The notes below the pieces were generated by a model. The model ran no database searches. It was not told where the DNA came from and saw only the letters and a list, made by a program, of their open reading frames with translations. From Prevotella sp. (GTDB lineage: Bacteria > Bacteroidota > Bacteroidia > Bacteroidales > Bacteroidaceae), in contig JAEETD010000004.1 of NCBI GenBank assembly GCA_016290175.1, positions 1 to 64,000 on the forward strand: a stretch of 64,000 bases of DNA, written 5' to 3'. Below, piece after piece: positions 10,663 through 19,221 of this stretch. Position numbers and translations under genes: made by a program. Numbering within the stretch: the first letter of the stretch is position 1; every line of letters starts with the position of its first letter.

Positions 10663-11919
10663 ATGGAAAGAATGAAAAGGATTTTCTACCTATTGCTATT
10701 TTTGCCGTTGGCAGCTTTTGCCCAACAGACCATCACGGTCAGCGTCAGCAATCCCTCAAAATCGGTTCGCAGCGATGAACCGGTAGTCATCAACCTTGCT
10801 CCATATGGTGAGATCCGTTCCGCACTCGTCACCGTCAATGGTCAGGAGATTCCCTGCCAGCTCGATGACCTCAATCAGGATGAGTTATTCGACGAGCTCT
10901 GTTTTCTCGTCAACCTTCAAGGCAAGGAGAAGAAGCAATACACGGTGACGCTCTATACCGAGGGCGAGCCTCGCACCTACCCTGCCCGTGTTTTCGCGGA
11001 AATGGTATTGGGTAACAGCAAGGACAAGAGTCTGAAGAAAAACCAGCAGAACAATTACATCGAATCAATCACGGCCCGTGGCGATGCTGCCTATACTTAT
11101 AACATCCAACATCATCACGGTGTCGACTTCGAAAGCGAACTCAACGGTATCCGTATTTACTTCGACGAACGCCAGACACTCGACTGCTATGGCAAGTTCA
11201 AGAAACAGCTGGAGTTGAAAGAGACACAGTTCTATACTGATAAAGACCAGAAGGCGAAAGGTTATGGTGACGATGTGCTGTGGGTAGGCCAGACCTTCGG
11301 TCTCGGTGCCTTCAGAGGTTGGAACGGTAAGGAGCCCACCCATGTGTCGCCCGTCAAGAGCCGTACCCAGCGCGTTATCTCCTACGGACCTTTGCGCACC
11401 ATCGTCGAGGTAATCGACAAAGGTTGGCAACCACCAACACCCAACAGCCAACACCCATCACCCAACACCCATCACCCATCACCCATCAACATGACCCTCC
11501 GTTACACCCAATATGCCGGCCATCGCGATACCGATGTCGACGTGTTCTTCAATCGTCCTGTGGCCGATTATGCCTTCTCTACGGGTATCATCAACGTGAA
11601 GAATTCTGTGGAATTCAGCGACAAGAAAGGTTTGCGCGCCTGCTGGGGTACCGACTGGCCCTCTACCGACACCATCAACTTCAAGCGTGAGACCGTCGGT
11701 CTGGGCATCTGCATCCCCATGAAATATGTCCGCAGCGAAGAGCCTGCCAACAAAGACAATTATGCCTTCGTGGTTGGTACAGCCGATGACCGTCTGCAAT
11801 ACAAAGTCATCTACTGTTCAGACAACGAATCTTTCGGCTATCACTCCGCCAAGGAATGGTTTGACTTCCTGGCCGAATGGAAAAAAGAGGTGGAAAAGCC
11901 TATTGAGGTAAAGTATTAA
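10663..11919 (+). CDS. Secreted DUF4861 family protein
   Basis: The protein has 418 aa and a signal peptide ending near AAFA-Q (residues 18-21). It resembles the DUF4861 family, which often occurs with polysaccharide-degradation genes in Bacteroidota; I know of no settled biochemical activity. Residues 257-276 form a Pro/Thr/His/Ser-rich insert encoded by seven tandem heptamers (11439-11487). The insert lies between a conserved VEVIDKGW segment and the following NMTLRYTQYAGHRDTDVDVF segment, so it looks like a recent expansion. The unit length of 7 means any change in copy number would shift the frame unless three copies are involved. The last 20 bp overlap the convergent glycosyltransferase gene. 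A second ATG (10672) could also be the start. Confidence 0.75.
   Translation: MERMKRIFYLLLFLPLAAFAQQTITVSVSNPSKSVRSDEPVVINLAPYGEIRSALVTVNGQEIPCQLDDLNQDELFDELCFLVNLQGKEKKQYTVTLYTEGEPRTYPARVFAEMVLGNSKDKSLKKNQQNNYIESITARGDAAYTYNIQHHHGVDFESELNGIRIYFDERQTLDCYGKFKKQLELKETQFYTDKDQKAKGYGDDVLWVGQTFGLGAFRGWNGKEPTHVSPVKSRTQRVISYGPLRTIVEVIDKGWQPPTPNSQHPSPNTHHPSPINMTLRYTQYAGHRDTDVDVFFNRPVADYAFSTGIINVKNSVEFSDKKGLRACWGTDWPSTDTINFKRETVGLGICIPMKYVRSEEPANKDNYAFVVGTADDRLQYKVIYCSDNESFGYHSAKEWFDFLAEWKKEVEKPIEVKY
11439..11487. repeat. Seven tandem heptamers inside the DUF4861 gene
   Basis: Seven consecutive 7-bp units run from 11439: ACCCAAC, AGCCAAC, ACCCATC, ACCCAAC, then three exact ACCCATC copies. The array is in the coding strand of a secreted protein and encodes a Pro/His/Ser/Thr/Asn-rich linker. 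Confidence 0.95.
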
Positions 11920-12922
11920 AGGTCTTCCTGCCTTTCACATAATATTGCCAGAGCAGAGAGAACATCTTCCGCTCTGGTTTTTCTTTGGTCACACGGCTCG
12001 CCTGAATCTGCTTTCGATCGGCAGCAAAATCCTTCCGCCACTGCTTGAAAGCGCGACGGGCACGATAAATTGCCTTGAAATCACCCTGGTTACGTTTTAA
12101 TATCAGCGTTTCCCAGGCAGCCAGATAATCCAGCCACCAGCGCCAATGCATCACCGCTTTCAGTTCCTCCTCAGGCAGACACTTATACAGCATCGTCAGA
12201 TTATTGCGGAAATTCAGGAAGGTCTTCATGGGATTGCTCTTCGGCAATGTACCACCCCCTACATGATAGACGTAACTATCTGGTACACAGACGATTCTAC
12301 GGCCACGGATGCGCAGACGCCAACAGAGGTCAATCTCTTCATTATGCGCAAAGAAACGGCCGTCTAATCCGCCCACTGCCCAATAGTCCTTAGCACGGAT
12401 CATCAGCGCAGCTCCCGTCGCCCAATGCACATCCACCTGATCATCATACTGACCATTATCCTGTTCCACCGTCTCGAAAATACGTCCACGACAGAAGGGA
12501 TAGCCCAGACGGTCGATGAATCCCCCACTCGCTCCTGCATATTCGAAAGCATCGCGATCATAAATACTCAGCAACTTCGGCTGACAGGCAGCGATATCCT
12601 CATGAGTATCCAGCAATTCTATCATCGGTGTCAGCCAATGATGCGTCACTTCGATATCAGAATTCAGCAACAGGTAATACTCTGCCTCAATCTGCTGCAA
12701 GGCCTTATTATACCCCTCGGCAAAGCCCCAGTTCCGGTCCAGTTCAATCAGCTTCACGGAAGGAAACTCCTCACGCAACATTTTCAGCGAATCATCCGTC
12801 GAGGCATTATCTGCTACATACACCGTAGCCTCGTCTTTGGAATACTGTAGCACAGACGACAGATACTTTTGCAGCATTTTTTGCCCGTTCCAATTCAAGA
12901 TGACTATTGCCAGTTTTTCCAT
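11900..12922 (-). CDS. Family 2 glycosyltransferase (rhamnosyltransferase-like)
   Basis: This GT-A fold glycosyltransferase of 340 aa is probably involved in surface polysaccharide or O-antigen assembly on the cytoplasmic face of the membrane. The N-terminal VILNWNGQKMLQKYLSSV and ADNASTDDS segments are the nucleotide-sugar binding part. LLLNSDIEV is the DXD-like region, and EEIDLCWRLRIRGRRI is the usual acceptor-site block of this subgroup. The start at 12922 (MEKLAIVILNWNG) was preferred to 12934 because family members begin close to the first beta strand. It follows mtaB by 18 bp and is probably cotranscribed with it. Donor and acceptor sugars cannot be told from sequence. Confidence 0.85.
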   Translation of the reverse strand: MEKLAIVILNWNGQKMLQKYLSSVLQYSKDEATVYVADNASTDDSLKMLREEFPSVKLIELDRNWGFAEGYNKALQQIEAEYYLLLNSDIEVTHHWLTPMIELLDTHEDIAACQPKLLSIYDRDAFEYAGASGGFIDRLGYPFCRGRIFETVEQDNGQYDDQVDVHWATGAALMIRAKDYWAVGGLDGRFFAHNEEIDLCWRLRIRGRRIVCVPDSYVYHVGGGTLPKSNPMKTFLNFRNNLTMLYKCLPEEELKAVMHWRWWLDYLAAWETLILKRNQGDFKAIYRARRAFKQWRKDFAADRKQIQASRVTKEKPERKMFSLLWQYYVKGRKTFNTLPQ

Positions 12923-12940
12923 ACGCGCGTACATTATATA

Positions 12941-14290
12941 TTATAATAGCAAACAACGAAGGGCCTGTTTATCGCGAGTCAGTTCCCCAAGCCTCACCTT
13001 TACAATCTGGTTATCCAAAGCGGGATCAGCATCCTTGGCAGGCAGTTCCACACGGATATAATTCTTCGTGAATCCATGCATCGCCTTGCCTCTGGGTGCC
13101 TTCTCAAACAACACCTCTGCCTCCTGACCGATATGCTGCTGATAGAAAGCAATGGTCTTCTCATCGCTCAGTTCCAGCAACCGCTTCGATCGCAGTTTCT
13201 TATCCTGCTCACTCACGATATAGGGAATGTTCAGCGCTGAGGTACCAGGCCGCTCAGAATACGGGAACACATGCAACTGCGTCACATTGAGCGAATTAAG
13301 GAACTCAAAGGTCTCCTCGAAACACTCAGGTGTTTCACCTCGACAGCCCACCATCACATCCACACCTATAAAGGCATCGGGCATCACCGCCTTCACCTTA
13401 TGAATCTTATCGGCAAACAACTGACGGTCGTAATGCCTGTGCATCAACTTCAGCACCGTATCGCTCCCACTCTGCAAGGGAATATGGAAATGAGGCATAA
13501 ACGCCCTACTCCTGGCGCAGTAGTCAATCAGTTCATCTGACAACAGATCCGGCTCCAGCGAACTGATGCGATAACGGCTGATACCTTCCACAGCATCCAG
13601 CGCCTTCACCAGGTCCAAGAACTGTTCGCTTGTGGTCTTGCCGAAATCACCGATGTTCACACCCGTCAGCACAATCTCCTTGCCCCCTTCCTGCGCCGCT
13701 TCCTCTGCCTGCGCCACCAAAGAGGCTATCGACGGATTTCGTGAGAAACCTCTCGCATAAGGAATGGTACAATAGGTGCAGAAATAGTCGCATCCATCCT
13801 GTACCTTCAGAAAGAACCTTGTTCTGTTTCCTCTCGAGCAACTCGGCGCAAACGTTTTTATATCCTTCGTTTTCTGACGGAACGTCTTCCCTCTTCCTTC
13901 TTCCTTCTTACATCTTCCATCATCTCCCCAAGCATTGGACAGGAACTGCACCAGATTCGCCTTCTCATTCGCCCCCAGCACCAAACTCACGCCCTCTATC
14001 GCTGCCACCTCGTCGGCTTCCAACTGCGCATAGCAGCCAGTCACCACCACAAAGGCGCCGGGATTCTGACGCACCAGCCTGCGGATTGCCTGACGACACT
14101 TCTGATCGGCCACCTCCGTCACAGAACAGGTATTGATCAGGCAGATATCAGCCTTCTCCCCCTTCTCGGCCGTTCTGACACCCAGTTCCTGGAGCATCTT
14201 GCCGAAAGTGGAGGTCTCGGAGAAGTTTAACTTACATCCGAGAGTAAAATAAGCTGCCGTTTTGCCCTGAAAGGCCGATGTATCAATCAT
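12941..14290 (-). CDS. mtaB: tRNA t6A37 methylthiotransferase MtaB
   Basis: This radical SAM methylthiotransferase converts t6A37 to ms2t6A in ANN-decoding tRNAs. In 449 aa it shows the N-terminal MTTase domain with cluster cysteines at 19, 55 and 86, the radical SAM motif CDYFCTYC (Cys167, 171, 174), and a C-terminal TRAM-like region. Residues about 124-143, between the two domains, are a Lys/Glu/Gly/Arg-rich insert (DGRCKKEEGRGK) encoded by tandem heptamers at 13886-13920. Such an insert is not part of the conserved fold. The frame is intact. The -7 box lies about 50 bp upstream. Confidence 0.92.
   Translation of the reverse strand: MIDTSAFQGKTAAYFTLGCKLNFSETSTFGKMLQELGVRTAEKGEKADICLINTCSVTEVADQKCRQAIRRLVRQNPGAFVVVTGCYAQLEADEVAAIEGVSLVLGANEKANLVQFLSNAWGDDGRCKKEEGRGKTFRQKTKDIKTFAPSCSRGNRTRFFLKVQDGCDYFCTYCTIPYARGFSRNPSIASLVAQAEEAAQEGGKEIVLTGVNIGDFGKTTSEQFLDLVKALDAVEGISRYRISSLEPDLLSDELIDYCARSRAFMPHFHIPLQSGSDTVLKLMHRHYDRQLFADKIHKVKAVMPDAFIGVDVMVGCRGETPECFEETFEFLNSLNVTQLHVFPYSERPGTSALNIPYIVSEQDKKLRSKRLLELSDEKTIAFYQQHIGQEAEVLFEKAPRGKAMHGFTKNYIRVELPAKDADPALDNQIVKVRLGELTRDKQALRCLLL
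13886..13920. repeat. Five tandem heptamers inside mtaB
   Basis: Plus-strand units are CTTCCCT, CTTCCTT, CTTCCTT, CTTACAT and CTTCCAT, in perfect 7-bp register. They encode a low-complexity linker between the MTTase and radical SAM domains. Confidence 0.85.
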
Positions 14291-14341
14291 ACCTTTACCT
14301 TTTTACTTTTTTACCTTTTTTCCTTTATATGTTTGCGAGCA

Positions 14342-14349
14342 CAAAGGTA
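14342..14349 (-). promoter_or_regulatory. -7 box of mtaB
   Basis: The minus strand reads TACCTTTG (complement of 14342-14349), about 50 bp before the mtaB ATG. The leader is T/C-rich on the plus strand with repeated ACCTTT units (14291-14330). No TTTG is seen at 19-20 bp. Confidence 0.6.
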
Positions 14350-14518
14350 CTCATTTTTTTCCAAAAAACGCTCATTTTTGGCATATTTTCGTATTTGTGC
14401 AAATTTTGCACTATTTTTAACATTTCGTAATCTATTGATTCTCAGCGTTTTGCAAAAAAGTTACAAAAATGACCTAAAAAAAAACAAAAAAAATGATACG
14501 CCGTATTAAAAAAATGTC

Positions 14519-14526
14519 TAACTTTG
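14519..14526 (+). promoter_or_regulatory. -7 box of the tiny lipoprotein gene
   Basis: TAACTTTG lies 52 bp before the ATG at 14579. Upstream DNA (14400-14518) is very A-rich with several A tracts, which may act as an UP-like element (inference). Confidence 0.65.
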
Positions 14527-14578
14527 CAGCGTTTTAATAAACAAATGATTGTTTTACAGATTTAAAAGCATTAGAAAA

Positions 14579-14755
14579 ATGAAGAAATTAGTATTTATGT
14601 TCGTAGCTGTTGCAGCTATCTCTTTCGCTTCTTGTGGCCAGCAGGCTCAGCCCGCTCAGGTTGACACCGACACTATCGAGGAGGTTGTTGATAGCGTTAT
14701 TGACAGCGTAGCTGTTGACACAGTTGCTGCTGACACAGCTGCTGTTGCTGAGTAA
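14579..14755 (+). CDS. Tiny secreted lipoprotein, Val/Asp/Thr/Ala-rich
   Basis: The predicted lipoprotein has 58 aa. Its signal peptide MKKLVFMFVAVAAISFASC ends in a lipobox with Cys19. The mature part is about 40 residues of acidic, low-complexity sequence with repeats of the type VDTVAADTAAVAE. The start at 14579 was chosen because it begins the signal peptide; an in-frame ATG 30 bp upstream gives no sensible leader. The gene has its own -7 box and a terminator, so it is a monocistronic unit. I do not recognise a function. Small abundant lipoproteins of this style are common in Bacteroidales. Confidence 0.8.
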   Translation: MKKLVFMFVAVAAISFASCGQQAQPAQVDTDTIEEVVDSVIDSVAVDTVAADTAAVAE

Positions 14756-14787
14756 TTAGCAAATCAGAACAAATTGAGAGAATTTGG

Positions 14788-14818
14788 AGGCCGTTGGACG
14801 AGAGTCCAGCGGCCTTTT
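14788..14818. terminator. Terminator after the tiny lipoprotein gene
   Basis: A 12-bp stem (AGGCCGTTGGAC / GTCCAGCGGCCT, one G-T pair) with loop GAGA is followed by TTTT on the plus strand. It lies just before the 3' end of the convergent macrodomain gene. Confidence 0.85.
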
Positions 14819-14822
14819 CAAT

Positions 14823-15314
14823 TTATTTCTGATAGTATTGTGCGTCGGATTCTGAGAAGCAGCAGACGATGATCTCGCCTTGGTAGCCGCGTTGGAGATG
14901 TTCGTTGAGGACGCGGGTGGCGATGCGAGCGGCTTCGGCCTTGGGGAAGCCATAGACGCCGGTGCTGATGCAGGAGAAGGCAATGCTCTGGAGATTGTTT
15001 TCCTCTGCCAGTCGCATGGCGGTATCATAGCAGGAGGCCAGCAGCTCACGTTCATTATGGGCACCTCCATACCAGATGGGGCCTACGGTATGAATGACTT
15101 TCTTACAAGGCAGGTTGTAGGCATCTGTCATCTTACTCTGTCCTGTCTGGCAACCGCCCAGCGTTTTGCACTCCTCCAGGAGTCCTTTTCCCGCTGCCAT
15201 ATGGATGGCACCATCGACACCTCCCCCACCCAACAGCGATTTGTTAGCTGCATTCACAATGGCATCAACTTTTAATGTGGTGATGTCGGCCACAATAATC
15301 TTGATCTGATTCAT
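14823..15314 (-). CDS. Macrodomain protein (O-acetyl-ADP-ribose deacetylase type)
   Basis: This stand-alone macrodomain of 163 aa resembles YmdB-type enzymes that remove acetyl groups from O-acetyl-ADP-ribose or hydrolyse ADP-ribose from proteins. Key blocks are DAIVNAAN (ADP-ribose binding), [14 protein letters not shown], and [13 protein letters not shown] in the C-terminal part. The start at 15314 was used; a TTG six bases upstream is less likely. It is the last gene of a five-gene minus-strand run headed by an ECF sigma factor, 12 bp after the thioredoxin-like gene. Confidence 0.9.
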   Translation of the reverse strand: MNQIKIIVADITTLKVDAIVNAANKSLLGGGGVDGAIHMAAGKGLLEECKTLGGCQTGQSKMTDAYNLPCKKVIHTVGPIWYGGAHNERELLASCYDTAMRLAEENNLQSIAFSCISTGVYGFPKAEAARIATRVLNEHLQRGYQGEIIVCCFSESDAQYYQK

Positions 15315-15326
15315 ACACAATCATAT

Positions 15327-17390
15327 TTATTTTAGTTTCTCCTTCAGCTGACTTAATCCCCAATCGATGTTGTATAAACCGTTGAGCCGGAGGTCGTCGC
15401 GCACACGACGGCTATCAGGCGTGATGGTCTCGTAATGTGGGATGCCGTTGAACTGGAAGAGTTCTTGCAGACGGGTAAAGTCGGCATTGGTCACGCAGAT
15501 GGCCTCTTCGTCGGCCAGCCACTCCGCTACATATTTCTTATAGGCATCGCTACCCTCAGCGGTCCGTTCGCCAGCGATGAAAATGAGCTTCACATCGTCG
15601 CGCTGGGCAATCTGGGCACGTGTCTGCTTGCTGCTTTCGATGGCGGAGCGACAAGGTCCGCAGCCCATTCCCCAGAAGTCGATGACGAGGAAACGACCTG
15701 GATATTTCTGCGTGAGCTGATGGATGAGGTCGGCCATCGGTGCATCAGGCAACGGCGTAGAGAGGTCTTTCTGCGCCATCTTGTAGGCATAATACGCCTC
15801 AGCCTTCTGGTGGATATAGGGGTCGCTGAAGCTGGCGAGATAGACGGGATACATATTGCTGAGGGAGCAATTCTCCTCTACTTCTTTCCGACGCTCTGCC
15901 TCTGTCTTAGTCGTATCGGCGAGGATGCTGAGGTTGAGGTCTTCATTACTGCGCCACGAGTTGAAATCATTGATATAGTTTTTGTAGGTGCAATGCTGTA
16001 TCATCTCGTTGTCATGGTCAGTACCCATCAACTTACGAAGGGAAGACCGGTAACTTCCAAATCCCTTGATGACGTTGCTTGCATTGTATTCAATGATGCC
16101 TTTCTCATCCATCATACCATCTTGTCGACGCTGCAGTGCCGGTCTGGCAAACTGGATGCGATTGAGCAGGATGGAATAATGGTTGCTGGCGAGCAGCAGC
16201 GGATTGTCGAAGTCGACACGATGGAGGGATTCGTAGTACTTTTCATCGCTGATAGCTCTATTCTCCATGCTGTCGACAATCTCGATACGGTATCCGCCAT
16301 CCTCCAGCTTCACATATTTCCTGACGTCATCCTCACGATACATCATATAGTCCATCCAGGCATAGGCGAAATTGACCTGCAGATCGGCCATTGCCAGTTG
16401 CATCTCCATCGGCGTGAAATGGTATTGACGGCTCACCGACTGCAGACGGTAGATCATGTTCTGCCACACCTCCTCAGCCTTCTGCGTGGCTTCGGCGATA
16501 GTGCCTTTATACATGTGGAGCGGATAGGCCAGATCGTTGAAGATGTCGGTATTGCGGAGCCAGTTCTGCACGTCGCGGCTGCTGCCGTTGTTATAGTAGC
16601 ACTGATACATACCGTACTCGTTCCGCTTCACGGTGATGTCGATAGTCTCGCCAGGTCGGGCAAAGAACGGTATCTGGCTGAAGCCATTCCTCGACTCTCT
16701 GCAAAAGAATTCCTGCATAACGGGATAGCTGGCCTGGAACTTCTTGCAGAAGGTGCCGTCGGGCGCAATGTCGAGCACCAGTGTAGTAGCATCGTCGGAG
16801 AAGACATCCTGAAAATAGCACTCCATCGAGTTGTAGCCGAAGAGCGCCGAATTGTAGTCCTCGATACGGCCTTTGACGGTAATGGTATCGGTACGGAACC
16901 AATCCTGCGGGACGGTATAGGGATTGGTGGCAGCCAGCTCCTGCATCGTGGGTACCTTGATCTTAAGTTTCTGGTCGTGGATGCCTAAGAGCATGAACGC
17001 ACGGCTGACGTCGCCCTCGATAAAGTCGAAGATCTGCACCTTCTTGGGCAACGGCTCGAAATGCATCGTGAAGTCGGTGATGCCGCTCTCTGGCGACTTG
17101 ATCCATGAGTCGAGGGCGATGTTCTCGGCTGAACGCAGCGGGTAGCGCTGGCCGTTTTCATCCAACAGGTAGCTGCCTTTGTCGAAGCGGAACATCTGAC
17201 CTTTGGGATACTCCATCGTGAAGTGGATAGTGGTGGCCGTGTCGCGGAAAATCACATCGCGGGCTCTCAGTTCGCCATTAGAGACGTTTACACATGCCAT
17301 CGCCTTTGGGGCTTTAATGATCTTGAAGGTTTTCGCCTGCATCGTTATTACGACAAAAGCCAGCAGAATAGCAGATAATAGTTTTTTCAT
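15327..17390 (-). CDS. Secreted protein with C-terminal thioredoxin-like (TlpA/ResA type) domain
   Basis: The protein has 687 aa and a signal peptide (MKKLLSAILLAFVVITMQA). A long N-terminal region of about 530 residues has no domain I recognise. The C-terminal 130 residues have a thioredoxin fold with the redox motif CGPC in DFWGMGCGPCRSA. Proteins of this layout act in the periplasm as thiol-disulfide reductases or in stress responses in Bacteroidota (family knowledge; the role here is inferred). It lies 2 bp after the upstream unknown gene, so the two are coupled in the ECF sigma operon. Confidence 0.8.
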   Translation of the reverse strand: MKKLLSAILLAFVVITMQAKTFKIIKAPKAMACVNVSNGELRARDVIFRDTATTIHFTMEYPKGQMFRFDKGSYLLDENGQRYPLRSAENIALDSWIKSPESGITDFTMHFEPLPKKVQIFDFIEGDVSRAFMLLGIHDQKLKIKVPTMQELAATNPYTVPQDWFRTDTITVKGRIEDYNSALFGYNSMECYFQDVFSDDATTLVLDIAPDGTFCKKFQASYPVMQEFFCRESRNGFSQIPFFARPGETIDITVKRNEYGMYQCYYNNGSSRDVQNWLRNTDIFNDLAYPLHMYKGTIAEATQKAEEVWQNMIYRLQSVSRQYHFTPMEMQLAMADLQVNFAYAWMDYMMYREDDVRKYVKLEDGGYRIEIVDSMENRAISDEKYYESLHRVDFDNPLLLASNHYSILLNRIQFARPALQRRQDGMMDEKGIIEYNASNVIKGFGSYRSSLRKLMGTDHDNEMIQHCTYKNYINDFNSWRSNEDLNLSILADTTKTEAERRKEVEENCSLSNMYPVYLASFSDPYIHQKAEAYYAYKMAQKDLSTPLPDAPMADLIHQLTQKYPGRFLVIDFWGMGCGPCRSAIESSKQTRAQIAQRDDVKLIFIAGERTAEGSDAYKKYVAEWLADEEAICVTNADFTRLQELFQFNGIPHYETITPDSRRVRDDLRLNGLYNIDWGLSQLKEKLK

Positions 17391-17392
17391 CC

Positions 17393-18574
17393 TTATTTCA
17401 CGAGTTTATTCATTTCCTTCATGTATTTCTCGGTGAGGTCGCTGATGTACTTCTGCGTCTTCTGGGCTGCTTTGGTCAGCACACCCACTTCCTTGTATAG
17501 CAGAGAGAATCCTTGGTTCTGTTTGGTGAGGAAATCCAGATATTCCTTGTAAATCTCGCCCTTTGCTTTTGCCCTTTCAGCAATCTCTGTGGGAGGAATC
17601 TCCAAGCCATTTATCGTTTTCATGAGATCCTGCATCTTCGCATCCAGTTCCTTGTTCAGCTTGGTAATCTGGGCGAAGTAGCTGTCGGCACCTGTGAGCG
17701 ACCTCATTTTAACAAAAGGCTCCATAGATGCGTAGGTGGATTTGATTGCTTCCTCGTTGGCCTGAATGGCCATCGCCTTGGCCATTACCTGCTGTTTCAC
17801 TGCTGGCGAGGGCTCCCATCTGGAGGCTTGCTCAGGCTGTGGAGCTACGGGTATGGCCCGAGCGCCATAGTCCGGTTCGGGTTTCTCCTCGACAAACTCT
17901 ACTTTGTCAATAACTTTCACCGTATCGGCTTCGTCTGTCAAGGGATCATCAAATACGATTTCGTCTTTCTTGCCATCAAACATGGTGCCTGTAGTCTTCG
18001 ACTCATTCTCGTAGATATCAGGACGCAGCGAGGTAATCATATAGACGGTGCCCTTCAACGGGTAGCTGCCCGTTTCCATAGGCTGACGACCGTTGTAGTC
18101 GACATCCCAGACGACGGCATAGACATCGCGCAGTTCGGGGTTCTCAGGGTTCTTGCAGGCCATGAACCACATCTCCTGCGAGGGCTTCGTGCGGATGGAG
18201 ATATGCTTGTTCATCGATTTGTCTCTGGTGACAACCTGAATCGAGAACGGCCGGTTGTTGCCTGGCTGGATGTGGAGGAACTGATAAGAGAACTGCTCGT
18301 CGGCCTTGAAGGCGCTGGTCATATTCCGCAAGTAAGGCCCTTTGCCTACAGCTGTAAAGCCAAAGGGCTCGATGCGCTCCCTCGACTCGATGATGTTGGT
18401 GTTGGGATTCTTGGAGACAGAATAGGTCTGTCCCTCGTTCTGTCCATAAACGTTGATCAGATTCTCTAATGCATTGATGACTCTTTGAGGCGTGTTCGGA
18501 TAGATTTTCTTCTGAGCACTGGCTGTTGTGATGGCGCTGCAAGCGATGAGCAGCATGGTAATGATACGTTTCAT
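17393..18574 (-). CDS. Secreted protein of unknown function in an ECF sigma operon
   Basis: The protein has 393 aa and a clear signal peptide (MKRIITMLLIACSAITTASA). I do not recognise the family. The N-terminal 200 residues look like a globular beta-rich domain. An acidic, proline-containing linker follows (residues about 205-255), and the last 130 residues are rich in Lys/Glu/Ala/Leu and probably helical, perhaps coiled coil. The gene follows the anti-sigma-like gene by 7 bp and precedes the thioredoxin-like gene by 2 bp, so it likely works in the same envelope response. Confidence 0.7.
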   Translation of the reverse strand: MKRIITMLLIACSAITTASAQKKIYPNTPQRVINALENLINVYGQNEGQTYSVSKNPNTNIIESRERIEPFGFTAVGKGPYLRNMTSAFKADEQFSYQFLHIQPGNNRPFSIQVVTRDKSMNKHISIRTKPSQEMWFMACKNPENPELRDVYAVVWDVDYNGRQPMETGSYPLKGTVYMITSLRPDIYENESKTTGTMFDGKKDEIVFDDPLTDEADTVKVIDKVEFVEEKPEPDYGARAIPVAPQPEQASRWEPSPAVKQQVMAKAMAIQANEEAIKSTYASMEPFVKMRSLTGADSYFAQITKLNKELDAKMQDLMKTINGLEIPPTEIAERAKAKGEIYKEYLDFLTKQNQGFSLLYKEVGVLTKAAQKTQKYISDLTEKYMKEMNKLVK

Positions 18575-18581
18575 AATGTAA

Positions 18582-19220
18582 CTATTTTTGAGCTGTTTGT
18601 TCTAATGTATATCTTGAGATCTCAAGTTCGAGTTCCACCCACTTCAGATAGGCTTCGCTGGCCTGCTTCTTCAGCAGGGCGAGTTCCTCAGCGGTGTATT
18701 TGTAGTTCTCGGGGCGCGTGATGGGGATGTCGCGCTCGGTGAGTGTCTCGGCCATATCGGTTTCGGGGGCTGACGGTGTATCAGTGATGATTTCCTCCGT
18801 AGGCTCGGTGGCGGTTTCGGCCTTGGCCAGTTCGGTATTGGGCGCTACCTTCGTCGCTGATGGCTGCATGCGGACTTTAACGGGTTCTGCCTGGGGCGCG
18901 GGTATTGTTTCGGGCTCTACAACTTCTGGCTCTTCTGCTTTTGGCTCGACGATGACTTTAGGCTGTTCGGTCTTCTGGGCCACCTGTGGCTGAGCGGTCT
19001 GCGCTTCGTGCTTGGGCCACAGCGTAATGCCTATACCTATTATTAATAAGAGGCAGGCAGCAGCAGCCATCCAGCGCCAGAGCATTCTCGGCTTCGGAGC
19101 CGGCTTAGGCTCTTCCATCCGCTGCTTCATGCTGGCCATGAAGTCGGCTGTCAGTTGTGGCGTGTCTGAGTATTTGCGTCTCAGGGCCTCGCGCAGGTCT
19201 GTATCTTTGAATTGATTCAT
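18582..19220 (-). CDS. Putative anti-sigma factor, single-pass membrane protein
   Basis: The protein has 212 aa. A cytoplasmic N-terminal segment (residues 1-46) is followed by one membrane helix (about 49-67, RWMAAAACLLLIIGIGITLW). Then comes a long Pro/Glu/Thr/Val/Ala-rich periplasmic linker and a short charged C-terminal helix. The layout and its place one base after the ECF sigma gene suggest an anti-sigma or sensor function, though no ZAS-type HXXXCXXC motif is present. The start at 19220 was chosen; an upstream in-frame ATG would overlap the sigma gene by about 50 bp. Confidence 0.65.
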   Translation of the reverse strand: MNQFKDTDLREALRRKYSDTPQLTADFMASMKQRMEEPKPAPKPRMLWRWMAAAACLLLIIGIGITLWPKHEAQTAQPQVAQKTEQPKVIVEPKAEEPEVVEPETIPAPQAEPVKVRMQPSATKVAPNTELAKAETATEPTEEIITDTPSAPETDMAETLTERDIPITRPENYKYTAEELALLKKQASEAYLKWVELELEISRYTLEQTAQK

Positions 19221-19221
19221 C

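Noticed and set aside
11439-11487. Possible CRISPR or direct-repeat array
   Set aside because: The 7-bp units are contiguous with no spacers and lie inside a coding frame; no cas genes are present.
15435-16988. A 517-aa antisense frame over the thioredoxin-like gene
   Set aside because: Shadow of a real gene with signal peptide and CGPC motif on the other strand.
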